DNA from: Flavobacteriaceae bacterium
GTDB lineage: Bacteria > Bacteroidota > Bacteroidia > Flavobacteriales > Flavobacteriaceae
Assembly: GCA_947461915.1 (NCBI GenBank)
Contig: CANHNG010000042.1
Span: 1-9,384 of the forward strand
Direction of reading: 5' to 3'
Length of the DNA: 9,384 nucleotides
Shown here: positions 1 through 6,319 of the stretch, piece by piece
Layout: each line of letters opens with the position of its first letter
How positions within the stretch are numbered: the stretch's first letter is position 1
Notes under the pieces: generated by a model
Told to the model about the DNA's origin: nothing
The model's input: the letters and a program-made list of their open reading frames with translations, nothing else
Databases searched by the model: none
Translations under genes and position numbers: made by a program

Positions 1-627
1 GGAACGATTTTTTCTGTTTATAGGAGGATTACACCCATTGGCACTCCAGTTACTCTTGAGGATTTTTTGCAACCCGGAATCAATCAAGTTGCGGCAGGAT
101 ATGTGATTTATGGCACATCGACCATGCTAGTTTACACTACAGGACATGGTGTGAACGGGTTTACCTTAAACCCTGCAATTGGGACATTTTATCTGTCGCA
201 TCCCAATATGAAATTCCCTTTAGACGGAAATATTTATTCCATAAACGAAGGAAATTATGTTCATTTTCCACAAGGGGTTAAGGATTACATTAAATATTGT
301 CAATTTGAAGAAGAAGACAGACCTTATACTTCACGTTATATAGGAAGTTTGGTTTCGGATATTCACCGTAATATGATCAAAGGTGGGATTTATCTTTATC
401 CAACAAGCACAAAATCTCCAAAAGGGAAATTGCGACTGCTTTATGAATGCAATCCAATGGCTTTTATTGTAGAACAAGCCGGAGGGAAAGCTTCGGATGG
501 ATTTGCTCGAATCATGGAAATTTTACCTACTGAATTACACGAAAGAGTTCCTTTCTTTTGCGGCAGTCATAATATGGTCGAAAAAGCGGAAGATTTTATG
601 CGATTGGCTAAACTGAGCAAATACTAG
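1..627 (+). CDS. fbp: Fructose-1,6-bisphosphatase class I, 5'-truncated by window edge
   Basis: Hydrolyses fructose 1,6-bisphosphate to fructose 6-phosphate and phosphate in the cytoplasm, the committed gluconeogenic step. The frame is open from base 1 and encodes 208 residues. The first residues, GTIFSVYRR, follow directly after the family's DPLDGSSN metal site, so roughly the first 125 of about 335 residues lie outside the window. Visible family motifs (numbered from the first codon here) are the INEGN substrate loop at 81-85, [13 protein letters not shown] at 111-123, GGIYLYP at 128-134, and [10 protein letters not shown] at 143-152. In the last of these, K143 and E149 correspond to the substrate-binding lysine and metal-binding glutamate of animal enzymes. 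The C-terminus ([18 protein letters not shown]) is complete. A TTG at 67 could be read as a start but lies inside a conserved stretch and is not one. The gene converges on the TerB-like gene and ends just before a strong hairpin. Confidence 0.96.
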   Translation, partial: GTIFSVYRRITPIGTPVTLEDFLQPGINQVAAGYVIYGTSTMLVYTTGHGVNGFTLNPAIGTFYLSHPNMKFPLDGNIYSINEGNYVHFPQGVKDYIKYCQFEEEDRPYTSRYIGSLVSDIHRNMIKGGIYLYPTSTKSPKGKLRLLYECNPMAFIVEQAGGKASDGFARIMEILPTELHERVPFFCGSHNMVEKAEDFMRLAKLSKY

Positions 628-630
628 AAC

Positions 631-661
631 TAAAAAGAGCTTCCATTGGAAGCTCTTTTTA
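631..661. terminator. Bidirectional intrinsic terminator between convergent genes
   Basis: A perfect 14-bp inverted repeat (631-644 with 648-661) encloses a 3-nt ATT loop. The core is GAGCTTCC/GGAAGCTC, flanked by an A-run on the left and a T-run on the right. It therefore reads as hairpin plus U-tract in either direction. It lies 3 bases after the fbp stop and abuts the stop of the opposite-strand TerB-like gene at 662-664, so it fits termination of both. Confidence 0.9.
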
Positions 662-1093
662 TTATTTATTCATGTGCTCCATTTCGTAAATAAAAGTGTC
701 GATATCTACTTTTTTATCTACTAATGAAAGTGCTTTGTCAACAATATAATTTACGTTTTCCGGAGTAAAACCGAGAGCCAATCCTAACCTTCTCAACAAT
801 GAATCTTGCTTGTCCCCTAAATGGTGGTCTATATGAACCATTCTGGCCAAATCGTACAAGCGCTCTACTCTTTCGGTGCGCAAATAGGGTGGATTGATGG
901 GGTATTTTAATGGATTTTCTAAAATTTCTTCATATTCCATTTCTGAGATATCAAGATTTCGTGCCAGTCTATCCAAAAAGGATTTTTCTTCAGGAGCAAC
1001 CTTTCCGTCAGCAACTGCCACCCGGACAATTGCAGAAAAATGCCCTTTATTTCTTTGTTTGAATTCGCTATCGAATAAATCTGAAATTGACAT
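662..1093 (-). CDS. TerB-like (tellurite-resistance family) helical protein
   Basis: The protein has 143 residues counted from the ATG at 1093-1091. It reads as all-helical and cytoplasmic, with no membrane segment or signal peptide. The stretch HFSAIVRVAVADGKVAPEEKS near the N-terminus is the acidic TerB signature (helix, then ADGxxxxEE). TerB-type domains bind divalent metal through such acidic positions, but most chromosomal members have no proven role, and no other ter gene is present, so tellurite resistance should not be assumed. A second helical half (RVERLYDLARMVHIDHHLGDKQ onward) contains a His-rich HIDHH patch. An in-frame ATG 15 codons upstream (1138) would give 158 residues. I prefer 1093 because MSISDLFDSEF looks like the natural family start and the upstream stretch overlaps a possible promoter. 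The gene stands alone, convergent with fbp and divergent from the hupE-type operon. Confidence 0.82.
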   Translation of the reverse strand: MSISDLFDSEFKQRNKGHFSAIVRVAVADGKVAPEEKSFLDRLARNLDISEMEYEEILENPLKYPINPPYLRTERVERLYDLARMVHIDHHLGDKQDSLLRRLGLALGFTPENVNYIVDKALSLVDKKVDIDTFIYEMEHMNK

Positions 1094-1117
1094 GGTTTTA
1101 AGTTTTAAATAGTCATA

Positions 1118-1125
1118 TAAAGATA
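1118..1125 (-). promoter_or_regulatory. Possible -7 element of the TerB-like gene
   Basis: On the minus strand this reads TATCTTTA, one base off the Bacteroidetes TAnnTTTG box. It lies about 25 bases before the preferred ATG. No clear -33 TTTG was found at the expected distance, so this is a weak call. Confidence 0.3.
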
Positions 1126-1243
1126 CTATTAAATTCAATTTTAATGAAATATAATCTTACTTTTTTTGATTTATTTTAATAAAATTAATGACACAAAAAG
1201 TGTATTTATTAGTATCATTTCTGCCTGTTTTCAAAATAAATTG

Positions 1244-1251
1244 TAAGTTTG
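1244..1251 (+). promoter_or_regulatory. Promoter -7 element for the hupE-dCMP deaminase-S41 operon
   Basis: TAAGTTTG matches the Bacteroidetes primary-sigma -7 consensus TAnnTTTG exactly, 29 bases before the ATG at 1281. That places the expected transcript start near 1256 and gives a leader of about 25 nt. The -33 region (near 1219-1223, TTCTG) is only a partial match. The rest of the 187-bp gap (1094-1280) is AT-rich and holds nothing else I can name. Confidence 0.6.
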
Positions 1252-1280
1252 AACTCCCCTAATCTTTAAAACGATTCGCT

Positions 1281-1874
1281 ATGTCAGAATTTTGGATTTA
1301 TTTTGAAAAAGGGTTGCGGCATATTCTCAACTTATTTGCTTGCATCCACATCTTGTTTCTAATTGCATTAACAGCTCCATATGCATTCAAAGATTGGAAA
1401 AGATTACTGCTTTTGATTTCCATTTTCACCGCTGGTCATACCATGGCTTTACTGCTTTCCGTTTATGGGGTGATTATCATAAAAGGCGATTTGTTTGAAT
1501 TTTTAATTCCGACAACCATTCTTTTGGTGGCTTTTTTCAATATTTTTAATGCTGGAAAATCGTCGAAACTCGCAAGTGTTAACCTGGTTGGCTTTATCAC
1601 TTTATTTTTTGGAATCCTACACGGACTCGGTTTTTCTGGTTATTTCAAATCAATTCTTGGGGGCTCCCCAAAATCTAAAGTACTGCCAATTTTAGAGTTT
1701 GCATTGGGAATTGTGTCTTCTCAAGTAATTGTAGTCTTTGTTATATTACTACTTTCGTATAGTGTTCAAACAATCTTCCGATTTTCAAAACGAGATTGGA
1801 TTTTAGTGATGTCGTCTTTTGTAATTGGCGTAGTTTTGCCAATGATTATAGAAAACGAAATTTGGAGTAGATAA
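1281..1874 (+). CDS. HupE/UreJ-family integral membrane protein
   Basis: The protein has 197 residues and is strongly hydrophobic, with about six membrane segments (roughly 16-34, 42-62, 73-90, 100-120, 134-160 and 173-190). It carries the family's histidine signatures: GLRHILN (H14), CIHILF (H23), FTAGHTMALLLS (H53) and GILHGLGFSG (H114). Known HupE and UreJ proteins are nickel permeases that serve hydrogenase or urease. Here no hydrogenase, urease or nickel-enzyme gene is in view, so transport of a metal ion across the inner membrane is a family-level inference and the metal is unknown. It is the first gene of a tight operon, with only 7 bases to the dCMP deaminase start. The start is supported by the promoter upstream and by an N-terminus of normal length for the short Bacteroidetes branch of the family. 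Confidence 0.85.
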   Translation: MSEFWIYFEKGLRHILNLFACIHILFLIALTAPYAFKDWKRLLLLISIFTAGHTMALLLSVYGVIIIKGDLFEFLIPTTILLVAFFNIFNAGKSSKLASVNLVGFITLFFGILHGLGFSGYFKSILGGSPKSKVLPILEFALGIVSSQVIVVFVILLLSYSVQTIFRFSKRDWILVMSSFVIGVVLPMIIENEIWSR

Positions 1875-1881
1875 AAATAAA

Positions 1882-2310
1882 ATGGAAAAGAAAAAATTAA
1901 ATAAATACGACAAGGCCTATCTTCGAATTGCCAAAGAATGGAGCCTTTTGTCTTACTGCAAACGCAAACAAGTGGGAGCCATAATCGTTCGGGATAGAAT
2001 GATTATCTCCGATGGATACAATGGAACGCCCTCCGGTTTTGAGAATTGTTGTGAAGACAATGAAGGTTTGACTAATTGGTATGTGCTCCACGCCGAAGCA
2101 AACGCAATTCTAAAAGTGGCACGATCGACACAAACCTGTGAAGGCGCTACGCTATACATAACCCTTTCGCCATGCAAGGAATGCAGTAAATTGATACATC
2201 AATCCGGAATAAAAAGAGTGGTTTATCAAACAGGGTATAAGGATACTTCTGGCGTGGATTTTCTTGTAAAAGCAGGTGTCGTCGTTGAACAGATTGAAGT
2301 TTTAGAATAG
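1882..2310 (+). CDS. dCMP deaminase (zinc-dependent cytidylate deaminase family)
   Basis: Converts dCMP to dUMP and ammonia in the cytoplasm, supplying dUMP for thymidylate synthesis. The protein has 142 residues, typical of the family. The zinc and catalytic site is complete: HAEANAI at 70-76 (H70 zinc ligand, E72 general acid/base) and SPCKEC at 96-101 (C98 and C101 zinc ligands). GYNGTPSG at 45-52 is the substrate loop that separates dCMP deaminases from tRNA or cytosine deaminases. Bacillus homologues are called ComEB, but nothing here points to competence. The gene sits between the HupE-type gene (7-bp gap) and the S41 protease, whose ATG follows the TAG stop with no base between, so translational coupling is likely. 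The Met start is preceded by the A-rich stretch usual for this phylum. Confidence 0.93.
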   Translation: MEKKKLNKYDKAYLRIAKEWSLLSYCKRKQVGAIIVRDRMIISDGYNGTPSGFENCCEDNEGLTNWYVLHAEANAILKVARSTQTCEGATLYITLSPCKECSKLIHQSGIKRVVYQTGYKDTSGVDFLVKAGVVVEQIEVLE

Positions 2311-3894
2311 ATGAAAATGGATTCCAAGTATTATCCTATACTTATTTTTGGTGCTCTTGCCCTTGGCGTGGTTCTTGGAGGAGAATTGAATTACACGAAT
2401 CAACCCCATTTTTTAGTCAGAAACAACGCCAAAAACAAATTGGATAAACTCATCGATTTTATCGATAACGAATATGTAGATGAAGTAAACTCTGATTCTA
2501 TCGTAAATCTTACCCTTGACAAGATCTTGGCGCAACTTGACCCGCATTCGGTTTATGTTCCGTCAAGTGAGCAGGCTGAAGTTGCTGAAAGCATGAAAGG
2601 TGATTTCGTGGGAATAGGGGTTAATTTTTATATGTATAAAGATTCTGTGGCGATAATAAAAACAGTCGAAAATGGTCCTTCAGAACGCGCGGGATTACAA
2701 GCGGGTGACCGAATTCTGTATGCCGACAAAACAAAGTTATTTGGACGTAAATTACCAAATGACAGTTTGTTTGCAAAACTAAAGGGTAAAAAAGGCTCTA
2801 TAATTGAAGTCACGGTTTACAGAAAATCAGTACACAAGAAAATTAAATTCAAAATAAAGCGGGGTGTTATTCCCATAAAAACAGTAGACGTTGCACAGCT
2901 CTTGGACGCAACTACCGGCTACATAAAAATAAATCGATTTGCCGAAACCACTTATGACGAGTTCAAAACTGGATTGGACGAATTGAAGCAAAAAGGCGCA
3001 AACTCCTTGGTTATCGATCTTCGGGACAACGGTGGCGGTTATATGGAACAAGCAATTGCCGTTGCAGACGAATTGTTGAAAGACAAGCAACTCATTGTTT
3101 TTACAAAAAACAAAAAAGGAACCATAGAAAAAACTTTTGCCACTAAAAGCGGAAGTTTCGAAAGCGGAAAAATTGTTGTTTTGATCAATGAAAACAGTGC
3201 CTCGGCTAGTGAAATTCTGGCGGGAGCTATTCAAGATAACGACAGGGGAATTATTATTGGCCGTCGTTCTTTTGGGAAAGGACTGGTGCAACGCGAAATG
3301 GATTTTGATGATGGATCTGCAGTGCGATTAACGGTTGCTAGATATTATACTCCTACGGGACGCTCGATACAAAAGCCCTATTTAAAAGGGAATGAGGCTT
3401 ATTTTAAGGAGTCAGAATCGCGCTTTCAAAATGGAGAATTGTATCATAAAGACAGTATAAAAACTCCAAAAACCCCAAAATTTAAAACACCAAAAGGCAA
3501 AATTGTATACGGTGGAGGCGGAATTGTCCCTGATGTTTTTGTTCCGCTCGAAATGGAACAAGGCGACGAAAACACGACTTATTTATTGCAATCCGGTGTT
3601 TTGGGCCAATTTGTATTTGAGCAATTGGACCGTGAACGAAACGTTTTTAAAGGAATATCGTTTGAAAAATGCATGTCTAAAATAGATAAAACTGATTTGT
3701 ATTTCAATTCGTTCCAAAAATACCTTTTCAAGAATGGATTGGATTTGGAACTTCACAAAAACAAGTCATTGATAAAAAGGCACATAGCAGCAGAATTTGC
3801 CCGGCAGTTATTTGATGAAGGCAAATATTATGAGATTGTATTGAAAGACGATAGGATGATTAAGAAGGTTTTGTCTAGGCATTCGATGCCGTAA
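2311..3894 (+). CDS. S41 family carboxyl-terminal processing peptidase, membrane-anchored
   Basis: The protein has 527 residues. A single hydrophobic segment at about 8-24 forms a signal anchor or signal peptide, so the enzyme should work in the periplasm, cutting proteins near their C-termini. Domain order is an N-terminal helical region (about 40-90), a PDZ domain (about 95-182, with GDFVGIGVNF and the GLQAGDRIL loop), the S41 core (about 190-410), and a helical C-terminal extension (about 420-527). The catalytic set fits the family: S298 in NSASASEILAG and K323 in SFGKGLVQ are exactly 25 residues apart, as in Tsp and CtpA, and Q327 follows at +4. RDNGGGY at 238-244 and GGGGIVPDVFVP at 401-412 are further core motifs. 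A lysine/proline-rich run (TPKTPKFKTPKGK, 385-397) interrupts the late core. It is the last gene of the operon and starts immediately after the dCMP deaminase stop. No clear terminator lies in the 36 bases before the convergent gene. Confidence 0.94.
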   Translation: MKMDSKYYPILIFGALALGVVLGGELNYTNQPHFLVRNNAKNKLDKLIDFIDNEYVDEVNSDSIVNLTLDKILAQLDPHSVYVPSSEQAEVAESMKGDFVGIGVNFYMYKDSVAIIKTVENGPSERAGLQAGDRILYADKTKLFGRKLPNDSLFAKLKGKKGSIIEVTVYRKSVHKKIKFKIKRGVIPIKTVDVAQLLDATTGYIKINRFAETTYDEFKTGLDELKQKGANSLVIDLRDNGGGYMEQAIAVADELLKDKQLIVFTKNKKGTIEKTFATKSGSFESGKIVVLINENSASASEILAGAIQDNDRGIIIGRRSFGKGLVQREMDFDDGSAVRLTVARYYTPTGRSIQKPYLKGNEAYFKESESRFQNGELYHKDSIKTPKTPKFKTPKGKIVYGGGGIVPDVFVPLEMEQGDENTTYLLQSGVLGQFVFEQLDRERNVFKGISFEKCMSKIDKTDLYFNSFQKYLFKNGLDLELHKNKSLIKRHIAAEFARQLFDEGKYYEIVLKDDRMIKKVLSRHSMP

Positions 3895-3930
3895 TTAAAT
3901 AGGGTCTTCCTAATTCGATTGGCAGATATG

Positions 3931-4542
3931 CTACTTTCTGATGCTATCGTGAGCGTGTGTTTGAATACCACCATTCCATAAAGTAAGAATGTCGGTTGCC
4001 ACGGCGGCACCGCTTCCTGCAGCAATTGCTACTTGACTTCTCCAGCCTGCCAAAGTTCCAGTTACATAAATGCCTTCTGAAACTAAATGATCATTGTTTT
4101 TTAACTGTATTCTTTGCTTTTCGGGAAGTGATTTTTTGTGAGGTTCTAGGAAATTCATTAATCCTTCAATCGCAAAGGTATTTGCGGCTCCAATTCCCAC
4201 AACAATAATTTTGGATTTATACTTGTTTTTATTTGTGATAACAATAAATTCTGGGAATTCGCCACTGATTTCTAGAACTTTCTCATCGGGAATTTGAGTG
4301 ATGTGAGGATAGGTATGGGATAGGTTTTGGGTGCTTTCCGATAACAAATCAGTCCCAAATGTATTGGAAGCAATTCCGTAGGCATTATTAATTATAGCTT
4401 CTTGAAGTGAAGATGTTTTTTGGTGCACAATGATTCCTATTTTTTTATCGATGACAAAAGGTTTATTTTTTGCAGAACCCAAAACAAGGGCGCATGACAT
4501 TCCTGAAACGCCGCCGCCAATTAGTAAAACATCAAACACCAT
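3931..4542 (-). CDS. Short FAD-binding oxidoreductase-like protein lacking the NAD(P)H domain
   Basis: The protein has 203 residues, against about 310 for thioredoxin-reductase-type proteins. The N-terminus is a dinucleotide-binding fold, DVLLIGGGVSG, with GxGxxG at 9-14. A second FAD-domain strand, KIIVVGIGAA at 111-120, matches the usual ATG-type motif. The chain then passes straight to the final FAD segment, GIYVTGTLAGWRSQVAIAAG at 157-176. The central NAD(P)H-binding domain and its CxxC redox pair are absent. The position normally occupied by the Asp of the GD motif is T163 (GTLAG). This is therefore probably a flavoprotein that takes electrons from a partner or has a sensing or assembly role; the substrate is unknown. 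Its ATG shares one base with the stop of the upstream 67-residue membrane protein gene (TAATG), so the two should be translationally coupled. The frame is intact with no sign of decay, so it looks like a reduced family member, not a pseudogene. Confidence 0.78.
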   Translation of the reverse strand: MVFDVLLIGGGVSGMSCALVLGSAKNKPFVIDKKIGIIVHQKTSSLQEAIINNAYGIASNTFGTDLLSESTQNLSHTYPHITQIPDEKVLEISGEFPEFIVITNKNKYKSKIIVVGIGAANTFAIEGLMNFLEPHKKSLPEKQRIQLKNNDHLVSEGIYVTGTLAGWRSQVAIAAGSGAAVATDILTLWNGGIQTHAHDSIRK

Positions 4543-4745
4543 TAAAATTTATCATTCATTTTTTCTTCAATTTTCTTTGACATTTTAAAAATTAAAAGAA
4601 TCAAAACGGCACAAAGTGAAGCAGCAATTCCAATGAAAGCGATCATGCTGCTTCCTTCAAGAGGGTGTTTGAAATCAAGTAGGCTAATATTAAAAAGAAT
4701 TAACCCTAATGCCAAAGACACCAAAACATTAGTAAAGATTTTCAT
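4542..4745 (-). CDS. Small two-helix membrane protein, function unknown
   Basis: The protein has 67 residues. There are two hydrophobic helices, at about 4-22 and 33-53, separated by a short loop (LLDFKHPLEGSS). The C-terminal tail is strongly charged (KMSKKIEEKMNDKF) and is predicted to stay in the cytoplasm. I recognise no named family. Reality as a gene is supported by a codon-sensible frame, an ATG with an A/T-rich leader, and a one-base stop/start overlap with the downstream flavoprotein gene. That overlap suggests a joint product, perhaps a membrane anchor for the flavoprotein. There is no cysteine pair or heme ligand pattern to suggest it carries electrons itself. Confidence 0.72.
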   Translation of the reverse strand: MKIFTNVLVSLALGLILFNISLLDFKHPLEGSSMIAFIGIAASLCAVLILLIFKMSKKIEEKMNDKF

Positions 4746-4797
4746 AATATAGTTTTTTAAAATAAAAAAAGAAAGATTTCAGGACAACTTTTACTTT

Positions 4798-4805
4798 CAA
4801 ATATT
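4798..4805 (-). promoter_or_regulatory. Possible -7 element for the small membrane protein/flavoprotein pair
   Basis: The minus strand reads AATATTTG, one mismatch from TAnnTTTG, about 52 bases upstream of the ATG at 4745. It lies in the 124-bp gap after the MarC stop, so the pair probably has its own promoter. No matching -33 box is evident. Confidence 0.3.
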
Positions 4806-4869
4806 CCTTTCTAAAAAAGAAAGATTGTTCTTATATAAACGTTATGGGGTAAATTTATAAAAATTTATT

Positions 4870-5445
4870 TTACACGAACAAACCTTTAACATTAGCGGCG
4901 AATAATTTAACAGCAATGGCCAAAAGTACCACGCCGAAAGTCTTGCGAATAACCCCCAATCCATTCTCGCCCAATATTTTTTCTATTTTGGCCGATAGTT
5001 TCAGAACGACATAAACCAAAATAATATTTAAAATTATAGCAGCAATGATATTTATGGTTTGGAATTCCGCTTTTAGGGATAATAGCGTGGTCATTGTTCC
5101 GGCTCCCGCGATTAAAGGAAAAGCAAGAGGGACCACTGATGCGGAACCTATGGCTTCGTCACGGTACAAACGGATGCCTAAGATCATTTCCAAAGCCAAA
5201 AAGAACAATACAAATGAACCTGCCACGGCGAATGAATGAACATCAATTCCTATGAGATTTAAGAATTCCTCCCCTATAAAAAGAAAGACAATCATAATAA
5301 TACCAGCCACTAACGAAGCTTTTTCGGATTCGATATGACCATGTTTTGCCCTCAAATCTACCACGACAGGAATCGTTCCGACAATATCAATTACGGCAAA
5401 AAGAACCATACCCACGGTGACTATCTCTTTAAAATTGATTTCCAT
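4870..5445 (-). CDS. MarC family integral membrane protein
   Basis: The protein has 191 residues from the ATG at 5445-5443, with six likely membrane helices (about 8-28, 45-63, 68-90, 103-123, 130-150 and 166-186). Family signatures are FAVIDIVGTIPVVVDL near the N-terminus, FALEMILG-like helix 3 (FFLALEMILGIRLYRDE) and VVPLAFPLIAGAGTMTTLLS, the conserved PLAFPLIAGxGT motif. MarC proteins sit in the inner membrane. The name came from a supposed role in multiple antibiotic resistance that was later not supported, and the transported substrate is unknown. An ATG 8 codons upstream (5469) is possible, but it falls inside the predicted -7 promoter element, so 5445 is the better start. The gene is divergent from the DUF3109 gene and upstream, on the same strand, of the small membrane protein/flavoprotein pair. 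Confidence 0.92.
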   Translation of the reverse strand: MEINFKEIVTVGMVLFAVIDIVGTIPVVVDLRAKHGHIESEKASLVAGIIMIVFLFIGEEFLNLIGIDVHSFAVAGSFVLFFLALEMILGIRLYRDEAIGSASVVPLAFPLIAGAGTMTTLLSLKAEFQTINIIAAIILNIILVYVVLKLSAKIEKILGENGLGVIRKTFGVVLLAIAVKLFAANVKGLFV

Positions 5446-5466
5446 AATTTGGTTTCGTTTAGGGAG

Positions 5467-5474
5467 CAAAAGTA
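5467..5474 (-). promoter_or_regulatory. Promoter -7 element for the MarC gene
   Basis: The minus strand reads TACTTTTG, an exact match to TAnnTTTG, ending about 21 bases before the ATG at 5445. This implies a short leader of about 15 nt and excludes the alternative upstream start at 5469. The -33 region is a run of T (TTTTTAAA) without a clean TTTG. Confidence 0.55.
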
Positions 5475-5640
5475 TTCAATTTTACAGTTTAAAAATTAAA
5501 TTAATAATATTTTTAAGTATAATAAATTGATTAAACCATTGATAGTGATTGTTTTGTTTTTTTTAATCCAATGAAAAAACAGAATTTATCCATTGTTTAA
5601 AAGGTTCAAGATATTCAAAATTTAACATTCGAAATTCAGA

Positions 5641-5661
5641 TTTGCAAAGTATCTTTGCAAA
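5641..5661 (+). promoter_or_regulatory. Palindromic promoter/operator candidate abutting the DUF3109 start codon
   Basis: The arms TTTGCAAAG (5641-5649) and CTTTGCAAA (5653-5661) form a perfect 9-bp inverted repeat around TAT. Bases 5650-5657, TATCTTTG, match the TAnnTTTG -7 consensus exactly and sit inside the repeat. The ATG at 5662 begins right after the repeat, so transcription should start at or within a few bases of it, giving a leaderless mRNA. A dimeric regulator bound here would cover the -7 box and start site; the regulator is unknown. No good -33 TTTG is seen. The rest of the 216-bp gap (5446-5661) is AT-rich, with only the MarC promoter also recognisable. Confidence 0.55.
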
Positions 5662-6228
5662 ATGTTTCAACTTGGAAAAACCATTGTCTCCGAAGATATT
5701 CTCGAAAAAGAATTTGTTTGTAATTTATCAGCTTGCAAAGGCGCATGTTGTGTCGATGGCGATGCTGGTGCACCATTGAGTGAAGCTGAAACCAAAATTT
5801 TGGAAGATATTTATCCAAAAGTAAAACCATTTCTTCGCAAAGAAGGTATTGCTGCCATTGAAGCGCAAGGAACTTGGGCCAAAGGCACCGATGGAGATCT
5901 TGAAACGCCATTAATTGATAATAAAGATTGTGCTTACGTCATCTTTGACGGAAAAACTGCACTCTGCGGCATCGAACAAGCTTATAATCAAGGAGTAGTG
6001 GACTGGAAAAAACCGGTTTCCTGCCATTTGTATCCCATTCGTGTTAAAGATTTTACAGAATTTGCCGCTGTCAATTATGACAAGTGGGAAATTTGTGATG
6101 ATGCCTGTTCTTTGGGCAAGGAACTCGAAGTGCCAGTTTATAAATTTGTCAAAGAAGCACTCATTCGTAGATTTGGCGAAGATTGGTATTTAGAACTTGA
6201 AAAAGTGTACCAAGACTTGAAAAAATAA
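5662..6228 (+). CDS. DUF3109 family cysteine-rich protein
   Basis: The protein has 188 residues, is soluble, and has no signal peptide. The start [30 protein letters not shown] is the normal DUF3109 N-terminus, which supports this ATG. There are nine cysteines: C20, C25, C29, C30, C90, C102, C121, C145 and C149, arranged as CxxxxCxxxCC, single residues, SCHLYPIR at 120-127 and CDDAC at 145-149. This pattern resembles the YkgJ-like group of putative metal- or Fe-S-binding proteins, so binding of zinc or an iron-sulfur cluster is likely but unproven. The cellular role is unknown. The gene stands alone behind a palindromic promoter and is predicted to be leaderless. It is divergent from the MarC gene. 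Confidence 0.9.
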   Translation: MFQLGKTIVSEDILEKEFVCNLSACKGACCVDGDAGAPLSEAETKILEDIYPKVKPFLRKEGIAAIEAQGTWAKGTDGDLETPLIDNKDCAYVIFDGKTALCGIEQAYNQGVVDWKKPVSCHLYPIRVKDFTEFAAVNYDKWEICDDACSLGKELEVPVYKFVKEALIRRFGEDWYLELEKVYQDLKK

Positions 6229-6243
6229 TTTTTTTAAAATTAT
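6225..6243 (+). terminator. Weak AT-only hairpin at the DUF3109 gene end
   Basis: ATAATTTT (6225-6232) and AAAATTAT (6236-6243) pair over 8 bp around a TTT loop, overlapping the TAA stop, with ATTTTAAT after it. There is no G-C pair, so the stem is unstable. It is listed only as a possible terminator. Confidence 0.22.
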
Positions 6244-6319
6244 ATTTTAATCATCCCCGATTTTTTTAAACCCCATATTTTACAGTACCTTGTGATATGT
6301 TGTTGTTTTTAAATCACTG

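Noticed and set aside
67..627. Complete 186-residue protein from a TTG start
   Set aside because: The reading frame continues to base 1 with conserved fructose-bisphosphatase sequence (GTIFSVYRR), so the gene is cut by the window edge and TTG is an internal Leu codon.
1191..1203. ACAC/GTGT mini-palindrome in the gap before the hupE-type gene
   Set aside because: The stem is only 4 bp with an A5 loop, expected by chance in AT-rich DNA. It is too short for an operator or terminator.
2827..3291. 154-codon open frame on the minus strand
   Set aside because: It lies wholly inside the S41 peptidase core on the opposite strand. It has no family resemblance and a Phe/Asn-rich composition typical of an antisense shadow.
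3895..3930. Terminator between the convergent S41 peptidase and flavoprotein genes
   Set aside because: No stem longer than about 4 bp followed by a T-run was found on either strand.
5443..5469. Longer MarC start at 5469
   Set aside because: The codon lies inside the predicted -7 element (5467-5474), and the extra eight residues (MLPKRNQI) do not belong to the family N-terminus.
5636..5911. 91-codon open frame on the minus strand overlapping the DUF3109 start
   Set aside because: It is antisense to a well-supported gene. Its Trp/His/Gln-rich translation resembles no protein family.
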